In this document: positions 24,616-34,023 of the stretch, piece by piece
How positions within the stretch are numbered: position 1 is the first letter of the stretch
How the letters are laid out: each line of letters begins with the position of its first letter
DNA from: Sulfuricurvum sp.
GTDB lineage: Bacteria; Campylobacterota; Campylobacteria; Campylobacterales; Sulfurimonadaceae
Assembly: GCA_030693335.1 (NCBI GenBank)
Contig: JAUYAU010000015.1
Span: 1-64,000, forward strand
DNA length: 64,000 bases
Direction: 5' to 3'
Translations under genes and position numbers: made by a program
Notes under the pieces: generated by a model
What the model was told of the DNA's origin: nothing
Databases searched by the model: none
What the model saw: the letters and a program-made list of their open reading frames with translations, nothing else

Positions 24616-26382
24616 ATGGATGTATCACGAAGAGACTTTTTTCACATTGCTGCTGCTTTAGGGATTGGATTACCGACCCTTGGAGCTGCAGCATCAACAC
24701 CTACGCGTCTCGATCAAGTAGGATTAAAAGATATTTACGGCTTTAACGCAAAAGGCAAAGTAACGATTCTGCATATCTGTGATTTGCATGCACATCTTAA
24801 GCCTATGTATTGGCGTGAGCCTTCAACGCTGATTTCGGCTCCAAATCTCACAGGAACTCCAGGGTTTTTGTGCGGTGAGTCGTTTTTGAAGCATTATGGA
24901 ATGAAGGGCAAGACCCTTGATGCCTATTTCGATACGTTTATGAACTTTGAAGCGTTGGCGCAGAAGTTTGGGAAAATGGGGGGGGTTGCTCACATGAAAA
25001 CCCTCATTAACCATATCAAAAATGAGCGCGGTGCGGATAATGTCATGTTGCTGGATTCGGGCGATACATGGCAGGGGACAGGTCTTGCACTCAAAACACA
25101 GGGTGAAGCGATTGTAAAAGCGCAAAACTACTTGGGCGTAGACGTCATGGTCGGTCACTGGGAATTTACTTATGGAAAACAACGGGTAAAAGAACTCATT
25201 GAAATGCTCAAAGGGAAATTTATTTCCCAAAATATCATCGGGGATGATTCCTTTGCCGATGATTACGAAGAATTGATTTTTGAACCGTACACGATCGAAG
25301 AGCGCGGCGGTGCCAAAATCGGTATCATCGGTCAATCGTTTCCGTTTACGTCAACCGCAAATCCAAAAGAGTTTACCCAAGGGTGGAGTTTTGGATTGCG
25401 TCTTGATACGCTTCAAACGTATGTGGATAAATTGCGTAAAGAAGAAAAAGTCGATTGTGTGGTTTTACTGTCACATGATGGGTTTAGTGTTGACCAAGAG
25501 GTCGCGCGTCAGGTCAAGGGGATCGACTTTATCCTCAGCGGCCATACGCATGATCCATCACCGCGTCCTACGGTTGTCAACGGTACGGTTATCATTATCG
25601 CTGGAAGTCACGGTAAATACGTCGGACGTCTGGATATTGATATCCAAAACCATAAAGTTAAAGGGTACGAGTACAAACTCATCCCGATTGCCGCCAATTT
25701 GATTCCTGCTGATCCGGAGGGGGTTGATTTGGTCAATTCTCTCTATGCTCCGCATGAAAAAGAGCTTAGTGAAATACTGGGTGTGACAAAAAACATCTTG
25801 TACAAACGTGACACGTTCCATTCACCGTTTGATGAGTTGATCAATGACTCGATTATGGATGCAATGGATTCGGACATCTCGTTTACACCGGGATACCGTT
25901 GGGGAACTACGGTTCTAGGCGGCGAGCAGATCACGATGGACAATGTCTATGATATGACGGCGATTACGTATCCAAATGTTTATACGTTTGAGATGGGCGG
26001 ATTGCAGATACGAAATGTTCTAGAGGACATCGCGGACAACGTTTTCAATGCAAATCCTCTCTACCAACAAGGCGGCGATATGAGTCGTCTTGGCGGTGTG
26101 ACGTATAACATCAAGATCGGTGCTCCAGCTGGAAAACGGATCACCAATATCATGGTAAAAGGCAAACCTTTGGATGACCGCAAGGTCTACAAAGTGTCAT
26201 CATGGGGCGGAAACCTGCAAAATGCAGGAACCAACTTAAACGATGCCTTGACCCGTCCGGTTTATGATATAACCGCTGGTTATATTAGAAAGCAAAAAAA
26301 GGTTGATATTAGCGGTAACAGCAATGTTAACATTTTAGATTACGATTGTGGTTGCCCTAAAAAAGGCTCTAAAAGCTGCTAA
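24616..26382 (+). CDS. soxB: SoxB thiosulfohydrolase
   Basis: 588 residues. A twin-arginine signal (SRRDFFHIAAALGIG) precedes a calcineurin-like metallophosphoesterase domain with HICDLHAHLKP, DSGDTWQG, GHWEFTYG and LSGHTHDP, which bind two manganese ions. The C-terminal 5'-nucleotidase domain has SWGGNLQNAG. It hydrolyses sulfate from SoxY-bound cysteine S-thiosulfonate. It is last in soxXYZAB. A terminator-like hairpin covers its stop codon. Confidence 0.96.
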   Translation: MDVSRRDFFHIAAALGIGLPTLGAAASTPTRLDQVGLKDIYGFNAKGKVTILHICDLHAHLKPMYWREPSTLISAPNLTGTPGFLCGESFLKHYGMKGKTLDAYFDTFMNFEALAQKFGKMGGVAHMKTLINHIKNERGADNVMLLDSGDTWQGTGLALKTQGEAIVKAQNYLGVDVMVGHWEFTYGKQRVKELIEMLKGKFISQNIIGDDSFADDYEELIFEPYTIEERGGAKIGIIGQSFPFTSTANPKEFTQGWSFGLRLDTLQTYVDKLRKEEKVDCVVLLSHDGFSVDQEVARQVKGIDFILSGHTHDPSPRPTVVNGTVIIIAGSHGKYVGRLDIDIQNHKVKGYEYKLIPIAANLIPADPEGVDLVNSLYAPHEKELSEILGVTKNILYKRDTFHSPFDELINDSIMDAMDSDISFTPGYRWGTTVLGGEQITMDNVYDMTAITYPNVYTFEMGGLQIRNVLEDIADNVFNANPLYQQGGDMSRLGGVTYNIKIGAPAGKRITNIMVKGKPLDDRKVYKVSSWGGNLQNAGTNLNDALTRPVYDITAGYIRKQKKVDISGNSNVNILDYDCGCPKKGSKSC

Positions 26383-26400
26383 CGCGGCTTTTGATTTTAT
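26371..26400 (+). terminator. Weak terminator-like hairpin at the soxB stop
   Basis: AAAAGCTG (26371-26378) can pair with CGGCTTTT (26385-26392) around a six-base loop, with one G-U pair, followed by ATTTTAT. The stem includes the soxB stop codon. It could reduce read-through into the porin gene rather than end transcription fully. Confidence 0.4.
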
Positions 26401-26413
26401 CTGAGGAGATTAA

Positions 26414-27913
26414 ATGAAATTAGTAAATTTGAGTATTGCAACGGCTGCTGCGTGTTTGTTGGCAACGTCAGCGCATGCTGCGTTTAAAACCAATGATCGT
26501 GATGTTAAAGGGAGTATGGAAGTTGTATATACTAAAGTACCAGGTGCAGTAAACTCCATCCAAGAGATGTTTACCGAAGGTGAAGTCTATGGACGTGTCC
26601 GTTCAAACAATTTTTGGTGGGATAACGCATATAATACAGAAGCCAGTCGTGATGGTGATATGTACGGTGTGGGCGGAAGTTTAGTATATAAAACAGGCTT
26701 TTATCATGGACTGGGTGCTACGGTAGGTTTTTATGGAGCCTTACCTTTGCATAACGAGAACCGTAGAATTGATGGAAGAAATATAGGTAGATCAGGTAAG
26801 GATACGTATCATACACGTCGTGATGGTAGTGAAGGGTCAATGGGAAATTTTGCGGAAGCCTTCTTGGAATATAAAGCGGGTAAAACGAATGTAAAAGTAG
26901 GTCGTCAGGGTATTGACAGCATTATGCTTTCTACGAATGATACCAAAATGATTCCAAATACATTTGAAGCTGCTATGATCGAGAACAAAGATGTTCCAGA
27001 TACAACTATTCGTGCCGCATATATTGTGAGCCAAAAACTTCGTGATCACCAATCTTTTCACAGTTTGATTGCCAGTGGTCTCACCACAAGTGGAGATCCT
27101 GCTATTAATGATAGAACGGCATTCAATGATGACTCCGGCAGACACAACGGGATAACGGTTGAGACGATCAATGCTAGAGGGAATGGTGACACCGATCCTG
27201 AAATGATTTTTTTTACTGCGACAAACAAATCGATTAAGGGTTTAGTGTTGGATGCGGAGTATGTCGGATTAAAAGGTTTTGTCCAAACCGCGATTGCAGA
27301 AGCAAACTATAAAATCAAACTTAATGATACATGGTCATTGACTCCTGGTGTTCGTTATTTACATCAAATGGATGATGGGGCAGGTTTTATTGGAGGCGCA
27401 GCATTAAGTGGTTCTATTAGAAATGCAGCGGTTGGTACTGCTTCAGGTGGATATAAGGATGCAAGAAATGCGGACAGTAGTATTATCATGGCTCGTTTGG
27501 TTCTTGAAAGTGGACCACTGAAGCTGTTAGCTGGGTATTCAAAAATTGAGGATGCTGCTGATATCATCGCTCCTTGGCGTGGATTCCCTACGGGTGGATA
27601 TACGCGTACGATGGCACAGGTTGATTGGTTGGCTAATACCAAAAACTCATGTTTACGTATTGATTATGATTTTGATAAAGCGGGACTGATTCCAGGCTTT
27701 AAAGCGGCGGCTGCATATGAAGATATTAACCAAGACGAAGGAAAAGGGTTATTCGATCGTACTGTTAAGCAGTTTGACTTTTGGCAAACGTTTAAATCCC
27801 TTCCAAATACAGAGTTTAGATTTCGTGTGGGGATGAATGATGCACATAGACCAGCCACTGGTGATACTGAGTCATACAATGAATACCGTTTCGAAGCTAA
27901 CTACCTATTCTAA
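26414..27913 (+). CDS. Outer-membrane porin, OprD-like
   Basis: 499 residues with a signal peptide (about 1-22, ATSAHA) and then alternating beta strands throughout, ending NEYRFEANYLF with the terminal phenylalanine of outer-membrane barrels. Features such as VKVGRQGIDSIMLSTNDTKMIPNT are typical of the OprD-type porins common in Campylobacterota. Its place right after soxB suggests a role in uptake of sulfur substrates or other anions, but porin specificity cannot be read from sequence. Confidence 0.82.
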   Translation: MKLVNLSIATAAACLLATSAHAAFKTNDRDVKGSMEVVYTKVPGAVNSIQEMFTEGEVYGRVRSNNFWWDNAYNTEASRDGDMYGVGGSLVYKTGFYHGLGATVGFYGALPLHNENRRIDGRNIGRSGKDTYHTRRDGSEGSMGNFAEAFLEYKAGKTNVKVGRQGIDSIMLSTNDTKMIPNTFEAAMIENKDVPDTTIRAAYIVSQKLRDHQSFHSLIASGLTTSGDPAINDRTAFNDDSGRHNGITVETINARGNGDTDPEMIFFTATNKSIKGLVLDAEYVGLKGFVQTAIAEANYKIKLNDTWSLTPGVRYLHQMDDGAGFIGGAALSGSIRNAAVGTASGGYKDARNADSSIIMARLVLESGPLKLLAGYSKIEDAADIIAPWRGFPTGGYTRTMAQVDWLANTKNSCLRIDYDFDKAGLIPGFKAAAAYEDINQDEGKGLFDRTVKQFDFWQTFKSLPNTEFRFRVGMNDAHRPATGDTESYNEYRFEANYLF

Positions 27914-27923
27914 AGGATAAAAC

Positions 27924-28826
27924 ATGCGTTGGATGTTGCCACTATTTATTTCTCTAAGCACGTTGAGCGGGTTTGAGTTTGATCTCAAGCCGCAGCGCAT
28001 CACTCCTGAGGTTACCTGTTTTTTTGGGGAGCCTGAGATGATGAATAAGAGCAATAACGGCAACATGGTCAACACCTGTTATGTCGATACCAAAAAGAGC
28101 TATGTCGTGATCGACAGCGGCTCTTCGTATTTGTATGCCGATGCGGCGTACAAAGCGATGCAAAAAATTAAACCACAACCTGTCGAGTTGGTAATCAATA
28201 CCCATGTTCACGATGATCATTGGTTGGGAAACGGTTATTTTGTTCAAAAGGGAGTTATGGTTTTGGGTTCGGTTGATTTTGTTTATAACTCTATCATTGA
28301 TTCTCCTTCCCGAATCCAAACCCATGTCTCTCCGGAAGCATACGAGTTTACAGTCCCGACACGTCCTACTGAAATTATCAGTGAGGATAAGACGCTTACC
28401 ATTGGTGATCAGATTATTGAACTGCATTTGATGAAGAAAAAAGCACACAGTGACAAAGATTTAGTGGTTTTCATGCCAAAGATCAAAGCCTTGTTTGCTG
28501 GAGATTTAGTTTTCAATGATCGCGTTCTCTCATTGAGAGATGGAGATATCAACGGCTGGATTGAGGCTTTGGAGTATTTGGACCAATTGCAGGCCACAAC
28601 GATAGTAGGGGGGCATGGATTCCGTACGGATAAAGATGCTGCCAAGATGACACAGGACTACCTCATACAGATGCGTACAGAAGTTCGTGAGGCGATTGGA
28701 GAGGGTATCGGTCTTGATGAGACGATTAAAAAGGTGAAAATGCCAACCTATCAATCCCAGAAAATGTACGATACACTGCATCGCGGCAATGTGGATGCTG
28801 CCTACCGTATGTTGGAGTGGGAATGA
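27924..28826 (+). CDS. Exported metallo-beta-lactamase-fold hydrolase (SoxH-like)
   Basis: 300 residues with a signal peptide (about 1-15) and a complete metal site: THVHDDHWLG with H94, H96, D98 and H99, then KKAHSDKDLV, LFAGDLVFND and GGHGFRTD. It resembles SoxH and quinoprotein-relay MBL proteins of sulfur and alcohol oxidation clusters, whose substrates are not settled. Glutathione-related or thiol-ester hydrolysis is possible. It starts 10 bases after the porin and overlaps the next gene by four. Confidence 0.82.
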   Translation: MRWMLPLFISLSTLSGFEFDLKPQRITPEVTCFFGEPEMMNKSNNGNMVNTCYVDTKKSYVVIDSGSSYLYADAAYKAMQKIKPQPVELVINTHVHDDHWLGNGYFVQKGVMVLGSVDFVYNSIIDSPSRIQTHVSPEAYEFTVPTRPTEIISEDKTLTIGDQIIELHLMKKKAHSDKDLVVFMPKIKALFAGDLVFNDRVLSLRDGDINGWIEALEYLDQLQATTIVGGHGFRTDKDAAKMTQDYLIQMRTEVREAIGEGIGLDETIKKVKMPTYQSQKMYDTLHRGNVDAAYRMLEWE

Positions 28827-29257
28827 TCAGATTTTTTTTCCTAATCGTTTTTACATGCTTCACCGCCTATGGTGAGACTAAATTTGCGAAGCCAATCCCC
28901 TCAATTGACAATCCGCGTCAGATTATTTTTTCCATCAGTGCGGGTGATGATGAATCCATAAACCATGTTCTGAGCACTGCCAACAATGTGCTCAAATTTT
29001 ACGGTCCTGAAAATGTTGAAATGGAAATTGTTGCCTATTATCATGGCATAAGAGCGCTTTTAAAAAGTGAAAAAGAGATTTCGGTTCGGGTTAGAGCACT
29101 CATGCAATACGATGTCAAATTTGTGGCATGCGGTAACACGATGGAAACGAAAAAAATACGCCCCGATGAGCTTATCGAGGGAAGTGAGATCGTGACAGCA
29201 GGAATCGTTGAGGTGATCGAACAGATCAGATCCGGCGCCACGTATATCAGACTTTAG
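28823..29257 (+). CDS. Exported DsrE-like protein 1
   Basis: The ATG at 28823 overlaps the upstream stop (ATGA) and has GGAG at 28814-28817. The 144 residues begin with a signal peptide (about 1-17). The remainder has the DsrE/DsrF-like alpha/beta pattern: QIIFSISAGDDESINHVL, VEMEIVAYYHGIRALL, and VKFVACGNTM with a single mature cysteine, C103, where DsrE-type sulfur carriers hold their persulfide. Most family members are cytoplasmic; this one is exported, which fits a periplasmic sulfur carrier role next to Sox. That role is inference. Confidence 0.75.
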   Translation: MIRFFFLIVFTCFTAYGETKFAKPIPSIDNPRQIIFSISAGDDESINHVLSTANNVLKFYGPENVEMEIVAYYHGIRALLKSEKEISVRVRALMQYDVKFVACGNTMETKKIRPDELIEGSEIVTAGIVEVIEQIRSGATYIRL

Positions 29258-29266
29258 GAGAATAGT

Positions 29267-29728
29267 ATGAAAAAATGGTTATTGCTTTTGAGTTTATCGA
29301 TGTTGTTGAATGCACAAGAGGGATTGAAGAAAGTTGTTTTTGATTTGACACTGGGAGATCAAAAAGCATTTGAACGAAAAGTTCTTAGCGGAATTGTCAA
29401 AAACAAAGATTATTATGAAGGAACTATGCAAGAATTGGATGTTGCCGTAGTGATACATGGCAATGCGTATAAGTTTTTTGTCAAAAACCTCTCAACGACA
29501 CCGTATAAAAAAGAGCGTGAGTTAATTTCTGCACAGGAATCATTTGAAAAAAGACTCAGAAGCTTAGCGGCTCACTACAACGTCAAATTTTATATCTGTC
29601 AAGCAGGACTCAACGAGCTCAAAATACCAAAGGAAAATATTTATGATTTTGTCACGCCCGTAGCAACTTCAACAATCGGACTCATTGACAGACAAAGCGA
29701 AGGTTATGTGTATATCCCTACACGCTAA
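29267..29728 (+). CDS. Exported DsrE-like protein 2
   Basis: 153 residues, signal peptide about 1-16, then the same fold pattern as the preceding protein: KKVVFDLTLGDQKAFERK, LDVAVVIHGNAYKFFVK and VKFYICQAGLNEL, with the single cysteine C111 at the matching place. It is a divergent tandem relative of the preceding gene, nine bases downstream. Two proteins of this type side by side suggest a heteromer, as in DsrE/DsrF, but located in the periplasm. Confidence 0.75.
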   Translation: MKKWLLLLSLSMLLNAQEGLKKVVFDLTLGDQKAFERKVLSGIVKNKDYYEGTMQELDVAVVIHGNAYKFFVKNLSTTPYKKERELISAQESFEKRLRSLAAHYNVKFYICQAGLNELKIPKENIYDFVTPVATSTIGLIDRQSEGYVYIPTR

Positions 29729-29763
29729 CCCTACAAACACAATTTAAAAAAACAGGAGTTGAA

Positions 29764-30681
29764 ATGAAAAAAATATTACTATTAGCATGGCTGATTTTAG
29801 GAATGGTCTCATTGTATGGGGCAGGTGATTTACGTATTTTCAGTGTCCAAAATGCAGATGGAAAGATGAATGCAACAGTAGTTGAAAAAGCACTCGAAGC
29901 CAATGGCTTTGTGATTTCGTCAAACACGGAAATGAATGGTCCGTTTGTAAAACAGTTTGGTAAAAGTGATTTTACCCAATTTAATTTATTGACGGCTTTT
30001 CATAAAGTACTGTCGGATTCATTGGTGCGCTCTCATCCGGATGCAGGTATCTTTCTCCCGATGGGTTTTGGTATTTACCAACGTAACGGCGATAAAAACT
30101 TTTACGTATCTGTATTGACGGCAGAAGCAATGAAAAAAATTGCCGGATTCGATGCACCTGAATTTGCGCTGATTGAAAAAGAAGTTCTCGCAACAATTAA
30201 AAAAGCGCTTCCAGGTGCAAAAATGGTGATGAGTGAGCCTGCTTTACCTGCCCAAGGGCCTTTGCTAACCCGTTATGTCAAACCTACGGATGCAGCAAGT
30301 TGGGCAGCTGATAAAGACAGCACGGAAATGATGATCGAAGAGGGATTAAAACCTGCAGGTTTTGTACTTTCAAACTTCACCGATTATAATTTTGTTCTCA
30401 ATGAGGGTACAGTACCAAGCCCATTTGATTTTTACGATACCTATTCCATTTGTAAACTGAAAGTCATTAATACAGTGGCAAATACACGTCCGGAAGCGGG
30501 AACATTTGCCCCATGTTCATTGATGGTGTATAAGGTAAAAGGTTCCAACGAAATCGTTATGGGCTTCCCTAGTGTGTATAATTGGATCAGCAGTGCACAC
30601 ATCACAGATCCCGATGGAAAAGCGGCGTTGTTAACAGCACAAAAAGATTTTGAAGAAGTTTTAAAATCTGCTACGGAGTAA
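29764..30681 (+). CDS. Exported protein with two DUF302-like domains
   Basis: 305 residues with a signal peptide (about 1-20). Two similar halves follow, about 35-155 and 175-300. Each has a helix beginning VVEKALEANGFV or MIEEGLKPAGFV, a strand/helix around the middle, and a pattern like HPDAGIFLPMGFGIYQ or RPEAGTFAPCSLMVYK. This is the DUF302 fold, often seen in sulfur and stress loci; its biochemical role is unknown. The duplication inside one chain is uncommon. It ends the run of sox-associated genes that share the strand. Confidence 0.72.
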   Translation: MKKILLLAWLILGMVSLYGAGDLRIFSVQNADGKMNATVVEKALEANGFVISSNTEMNGPFVKQFGKSDFTQFNLLTAFHKVLSDSLVRSHPDAGIFLPMGFGIYQRNGDKNFYVSVLTAEAMKKIAGFDAPEFALIEKEVLATIKKALPGAKMVMSEPALPAQGPLLTRYVKPTDAASWAADKDSTEMMIEEGLKPAGFVLSNFTDYNFVLNEGTVPSPFDFYDTYSICKLKVINTVANTRPEAGTFAPCSLMVYKVKGSNEIVMGFPSVYNWISSAHITDPDGKAALLTAQKDFEEVLKSATE

Positions 30682-30779
30682 ATCTCCGCAGCTCTTCTTA
30701 ACCCCTACAATACTGTATTTTTGATTGTATTTGATAGTATATTATTAGTAAAATTTATTTGCGACATGAAAGGGCACTT

Positions 30780-31289
30780 ATGCTTTCACGTTTTATCCTA
30801 TTTTCTACAGCTTTAATTTTCTCAACTGCTCTTATTTCTGCGTCGCTTCCTGACATCAAAATGGCGGATAACGGGTTGTCTTTTCGTGAGATAGAAGGGT
30901 ATCAGGATTATAAGATCGTTGCTACGCATTATCGTACGGATAAAAAGGAACTACGCTATATTCTGGCAAATCCAATCGCACTAAAAGCACTTATGGCAAA
31001 AAAACAGCCGCTTCCAGAGGGGAGCAAGATCGTTAAGGTTGCTTGGAGTATTAAACCGATGGCAACATTTCCTGATGCACTGGAAGCAGATCAGATTCAA
31101 CGGATCGAATATATGGTAAAAGACTCAAAACGCTATAACCAAAACGGCGATCATTGGGGATATGCCCGATACGTTAAAAAAGGGGATAATTATGTACCGT
31201 ATGCAAAAGGTTCGGCAGAGTGTATTGCCTGTCATGCATCGGTTTCTTCAGATGATTATCTCTTTACGAGTTTTCAAAAGACCTATTAA
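30780..31289 (+). CDS. Exported cytochrome P460-like haem protein
   Basis: The ATG at 30780 has AAAGGG six bases upstream; an upstream in-frame TTG is rejected because it would extend the signal peptide. The 169 residues start with a signal peptide (about 1-22). The C-terminal CIACH (C148, C151, H152) and the preceding GDHWGYARYVKKG segment match the cytochrome P460 family. Some members oxidise hydroxylamine or detoxify NO, others are plain cytochromes. About 100 bases separate it from the DUF302 gene, so it may have its own promoter. Confidence 0.75.
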   Translation: MLSRFILFSTALIFSTALISASLPDIKMADNGLSFREIEGYQDYKIVATHYRTDKKELRYILANPIALKALMAKKQPLPEGSKIVKVAWSIKPMATFPDALEADQIQRIEYMVKDSKRYNQNGDHWGYARYVKKGDNYVPYAKGSAECIACHASVSSDDYLFTSFQKTY

Positions 31290-31385
31290 TCATTTCGGTG
31301 ATTTAGGTCGGCATGGAATATGAGCAGCTATCGGACTGACACGAAATTTCTAACACTCCCCAACGTTCTCAATAACTATTCAAAG

Positions 31386-32738
31386 TCATTCTGCGAAATT
31401 TTTGATAACACCAATTTGATTACGTCCATGTTCTTTAGCATGATATAGTCCCATGTCCGCTCGCTTAAATAATTCAGAAAAAGTATCCTTTTCTTCTAAT
31501 GTACTGATGCCTTGACTGATAGTTATACGAGTGACTTCAGGAAATTGAGCTTTAGCTATTGCCAAACGTAATTTTTCCGCCAATACTGCAATATTTTTCA
31601 AATCAGTATTTGGGCTTAATACGAGAAATTCTTCTCCCCCCCAGCGGGCAAAAATATCGATTTTACGAATATTTTTTTGTACTATTTTAACCAAGTACTT
31701 TAATACAAGATCTCCAGTATGATGCCCGTAGGTATCATTAACCGATTTAAAATGGTCTATATCTATGATAATCAAAGAAAGCGGTTCTGAAAATCGTCGT
31801 GAGCGCTCCATTTCTAAGGTTAACAGTTGCTCAAATTTATGCCGATTATAGATTCCAGTCAGTTGATCAATCATTGCGATATGCTCAATTTCCTGACGCA
31901 TAAGCATTTCATGCGTCACATCTTTTCCGGTTGATACAAATCCGACGAGCTCCCCTTTATCATCTTTTAGAGGTGTTATCGTTTTATCTTCATAAAATAG
32001 ATCCCCATCTTTCTTTTTATTAATTAATGTAGCCCTATAAACATTACCATCTAGAATTGTTGTCCATAAGTTTTTATAAAAATTTCTATTATGCTGATGG
32101 GATTTAAATAATTTTGGAGTATTTCCCAACAGTTCTTCTCTAGAATAACCCACATGATGACAAAATGCCTGATTGACATAGGTTATCATACCTGCTTTGT
32201 CCGTTATAATAACCGAATCATCAATTTGTTCCACTACTATCGAAAGCTTTTTAATCTCCATTTGTGCTTGTAATTGTTGTGTAATGTCTCGAATAGATTT
32301 CAAAATACAAGGTTGTCCATGGTACGTTATAAGTTTCGCATAAACTTCAACATCTATACGATCTCCATTTTTACACATATGCTTCACCCGAATTGTCACA
32401 TATCCATCTTTTTTCATCTTCTCGGCTGCTGCTTTAAGTCTGTGAGGATCACCATTTTCACATTCAGGAGCAATAATCTGTTTGATCGTCATTCCCATCA
32501 TCTCTTCATGGGTATAGCCTCGTGTTTTCCAAGCAGTTTCATTCAGATAGAGAAATCTTCCTTCTAAGTCATGCAGCATGATAGAATCCTGAATCGAATC
32601 AAAAATCATTGCTTGCTCACGTAAAGTTTCTTCTTGTTGAAGGTTATCTGAAAGTACTTTTTCCGATCCATCAAAATTTTTATTAAGATTTATTGTAAGT
32701 TCCTTGTTTGCAAGCATATGCTCAAAAGATTTATTCAA
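31386..32738 (-). CDS. PAS-PAS-GGDEF diguanylate cyclase
   Basis: 450 residues without membrane segments: two PAS domains (about 40-160 and 165-285), then GGDEF (about 290-445). The signature is RWGGEEF, active form, with an RKID product-inhibition site five residues upstream. It should make cyclic di-GMP from GTP in response to a cytoplasmic signal sensed by PAS. The start is TTG at 32738; the downstream ATG at 32717 is an alternative. It stands alone and converges on the P460 gene. Confidence 0.88.
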   Translation of the reverse strand: MNKSFEHMLANKELTINLNKNFDGSEKVLSDNLQQEETLREQAMIFDSIQDSIMLHDLEGRFLYLNETAWKTRGYTHEEMMGMTIKQIIAPECENGDPHRLKAAAEKMKKDGYVTIRVKHMCKNGDRIDVEVYAKLITYHGQPCILKSIRDITQQLQAQMEIKKLSIVVEQIDDSVIITDKAGMITYVNQAFCHHVGYSREELLGNTPKLFKSHQHNRNFYKNLWTTILDGNVYRATLINKKKDGDLFYEDKTITPLKDDKGELVGFVSTGKDVTHEMLMRQEIEHIAMIDQLTGIYNRHKFEQLLTLEMERSRRFSEPLSLIIIDIDHFKSVNDTYGHHTGDLVLKYLVKIVQKNIRKIDIFARWGGEEFLVLSPNTDLKNIAVLAEKLRLAIAKAQFPEVTRITISQGISTLEEKDTFSELFKRADMGLYHAKEHGRNQIGVIKNFAE

Positions 32739-33090
32739 CTATAGTCCAAATTTTATTACTAGTGTTAATAGAAAATGGATTAGCATACAGCACCGCCGAG
32801 TATGAAAGTAGTATCCGTATTGCTGGGGAACAATCCAAATATGACAAAACAAAATTTAGGAGAATTATGTTTCGACGGTGTTGTATGATAACGCCACAAT
32901 CAAGAAGATTTTTGTTGCATAGATAGTTTAACTTTTATTTGTAAAAATTATGTAAAATTTTGTGATATTTTTGTGATACTATTTTTTTAATTTTGCTAAA
33001 GAGTAATGATAAAAAAATGGATTGATGGGGTATTATGGTTTGTAATGGTAAAATCGCTTTCTAGATTATCCTAATAAATAAGAGAACGCG
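32739..33090. other. Intergenic stretch between divergent genes, no gene recognised
   Basis: About 350 AT-rich bases separate the divergent diguanylate cyclase and DHH genes. Short frames exist on both strands, but none has a ribosome site and recognisable product. The only supported element is the promoter at 33046-33054. A local near-direct repeat, TTTGTGATA/TTTGTGATA, occurs around 32957-32980. Confidence 0.5.
33046..33054 (+). promoter_or_regulatory. Extended -10 promoter for the DHH-M23 genes
   Basis: TGGTAAAAT fits an extended -10 (TGn plus TAAAAT). Transcription would begin near 33061, 30 bases before the ATG at 33091, which has AGAGAA as ribosome site. No good -35 is visible. Confidence 0.5.
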
Positions 33091-34023
33091 ATGCCATCAT
33101 CCTTGATTGAAAAATCAAATCATATTGTCCTGATTGCACACGAAAATCCTGATGCGGATTCATTAGGGTCCGCATCCGCCTTTTACTCTTATCTCTTGCG
33201 CACGCAAAAGAAAATCACTTTTTATTGTGTATCGCCTACTATTCATACCCACCTTTCCTTTATACCTTGGGTAGATAAAATTATTAATCGATTTCCAATG
33301 GATGCAGATCTTGCCATTAGTTTTGATTGCGGCAGTTTTGGAAGATTGGGCGTTGATTATGAGGGGAAACTCATAAACTTTGACCATCACATCAGTAATG
33401 ATCAATACGGCACCCTAAACTGCATTGATACCTCTGCTATGAGTACAACTCAAGTCATTTATGAGTGGTTTATCGGCCAAGATATAAAAATCAATGGTAA
33501 AATGGCAAATGCGCTTTATGCCGGATTGATGGACGATACAAAATGTTTCCGTGATCCTAGATGCACGCTGAAGATTTTTAGTATGGCGCACCGCTTGCTT
33601 GAACTGGGGGCCAATCATGAAGAATGTGTTAATGGGCTGTATAACAGCAAAACATTAGCCTCCTTGAGACTTCAAGGCGAGATGTTAAAGCGGATGACGC
33701 TTGTTTTGGATGGTCAATTGGCGCTGTTTGAAGTCGATCAGGAGCTTTTGGCTTTCACGGGGGCTTCTTTGGGAGATTGTAAAGCAGTTTTGGATGAAGC
33801 GGTTACGCTTAAAATCGTAAGCGTTGCTTTGTTGTTGGCAGTGCGCAAGAAGGGCGGAATCAGTCTCTCATTGCGCAGTGACGGAGCCGTGAACGCTTCT
33901 GCGATGATGCAAAGATTTCAAGGTGGCGGTCACCATGATCGCGCAGGTGCGAAAGTGATGGATAAGCCTTTGGCACAAATAAGAGAAGAAATGATAGGTT
34001 ATATTAAAGAGGAGCTAGAATGA
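33091..34023 (+). CDS. DHH-family phosphoesterase (NrnA-like)
   Basis: 310 residues with the DHH motifs HENPDADSLGSA (17-28), ISFDCGSFG, NFDHH and DDTKCFRDPRC, followed by a DHHA1 domain with GGGHHDRAGA near the C-terminus. This layout is that of NrnA-type nano-RNases and 3'-phosphoadenosine phosphatases. The NrnA role, degrading 2-5 nt RNA, is the best guess. The stop overlaps the M23 gene by four bases. Confidence 0.82.
   Translation: MPSSLIEKSNHIVLIAHENPDADSLGSASAFYSYLLRTQKKITFYCVSPTIHTHLSFIPWVDKIINRFPMDADLAISFDCGSFGRLGVDYEGKLINFDHHISNDQYGTLNCIDTSAMSTTQVIYEWFIGQDIKINGKMANALYAGLMDDTKCFRDPRCTLKIFSMAHRLLELGANHEECVNGLYNSKTLASLRLQGEMLKRMTLVLDGQLALFEVDQELLAFTGASLGDCKAVLDEAVTLKIVSVALLLAVRKKGGISLSLRSDGAVNASAMMQRFQGGGHHDRAGAKVMDKPLAQIREEMIGYIKEELE

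Noticed and set aside
24823-25335. 170-residue minus-strand frame opposite soxB
   Set aside because: Antisense to conserved metal-binding motifs of SoxB; no start signal or known domain.
32708-32926. 72-residue plus-strand frame in the gap before the DHH gene
   Set aside because: It overlaps the start of the diguanylate cyclase, has no ribosome site and matches nothing I know.
32957-32985. Repeated TTTGTGATA as a CRISPR or regulator array
   Set aside because: Only two copies with no spacer structure; better explained by AT-rich composition.
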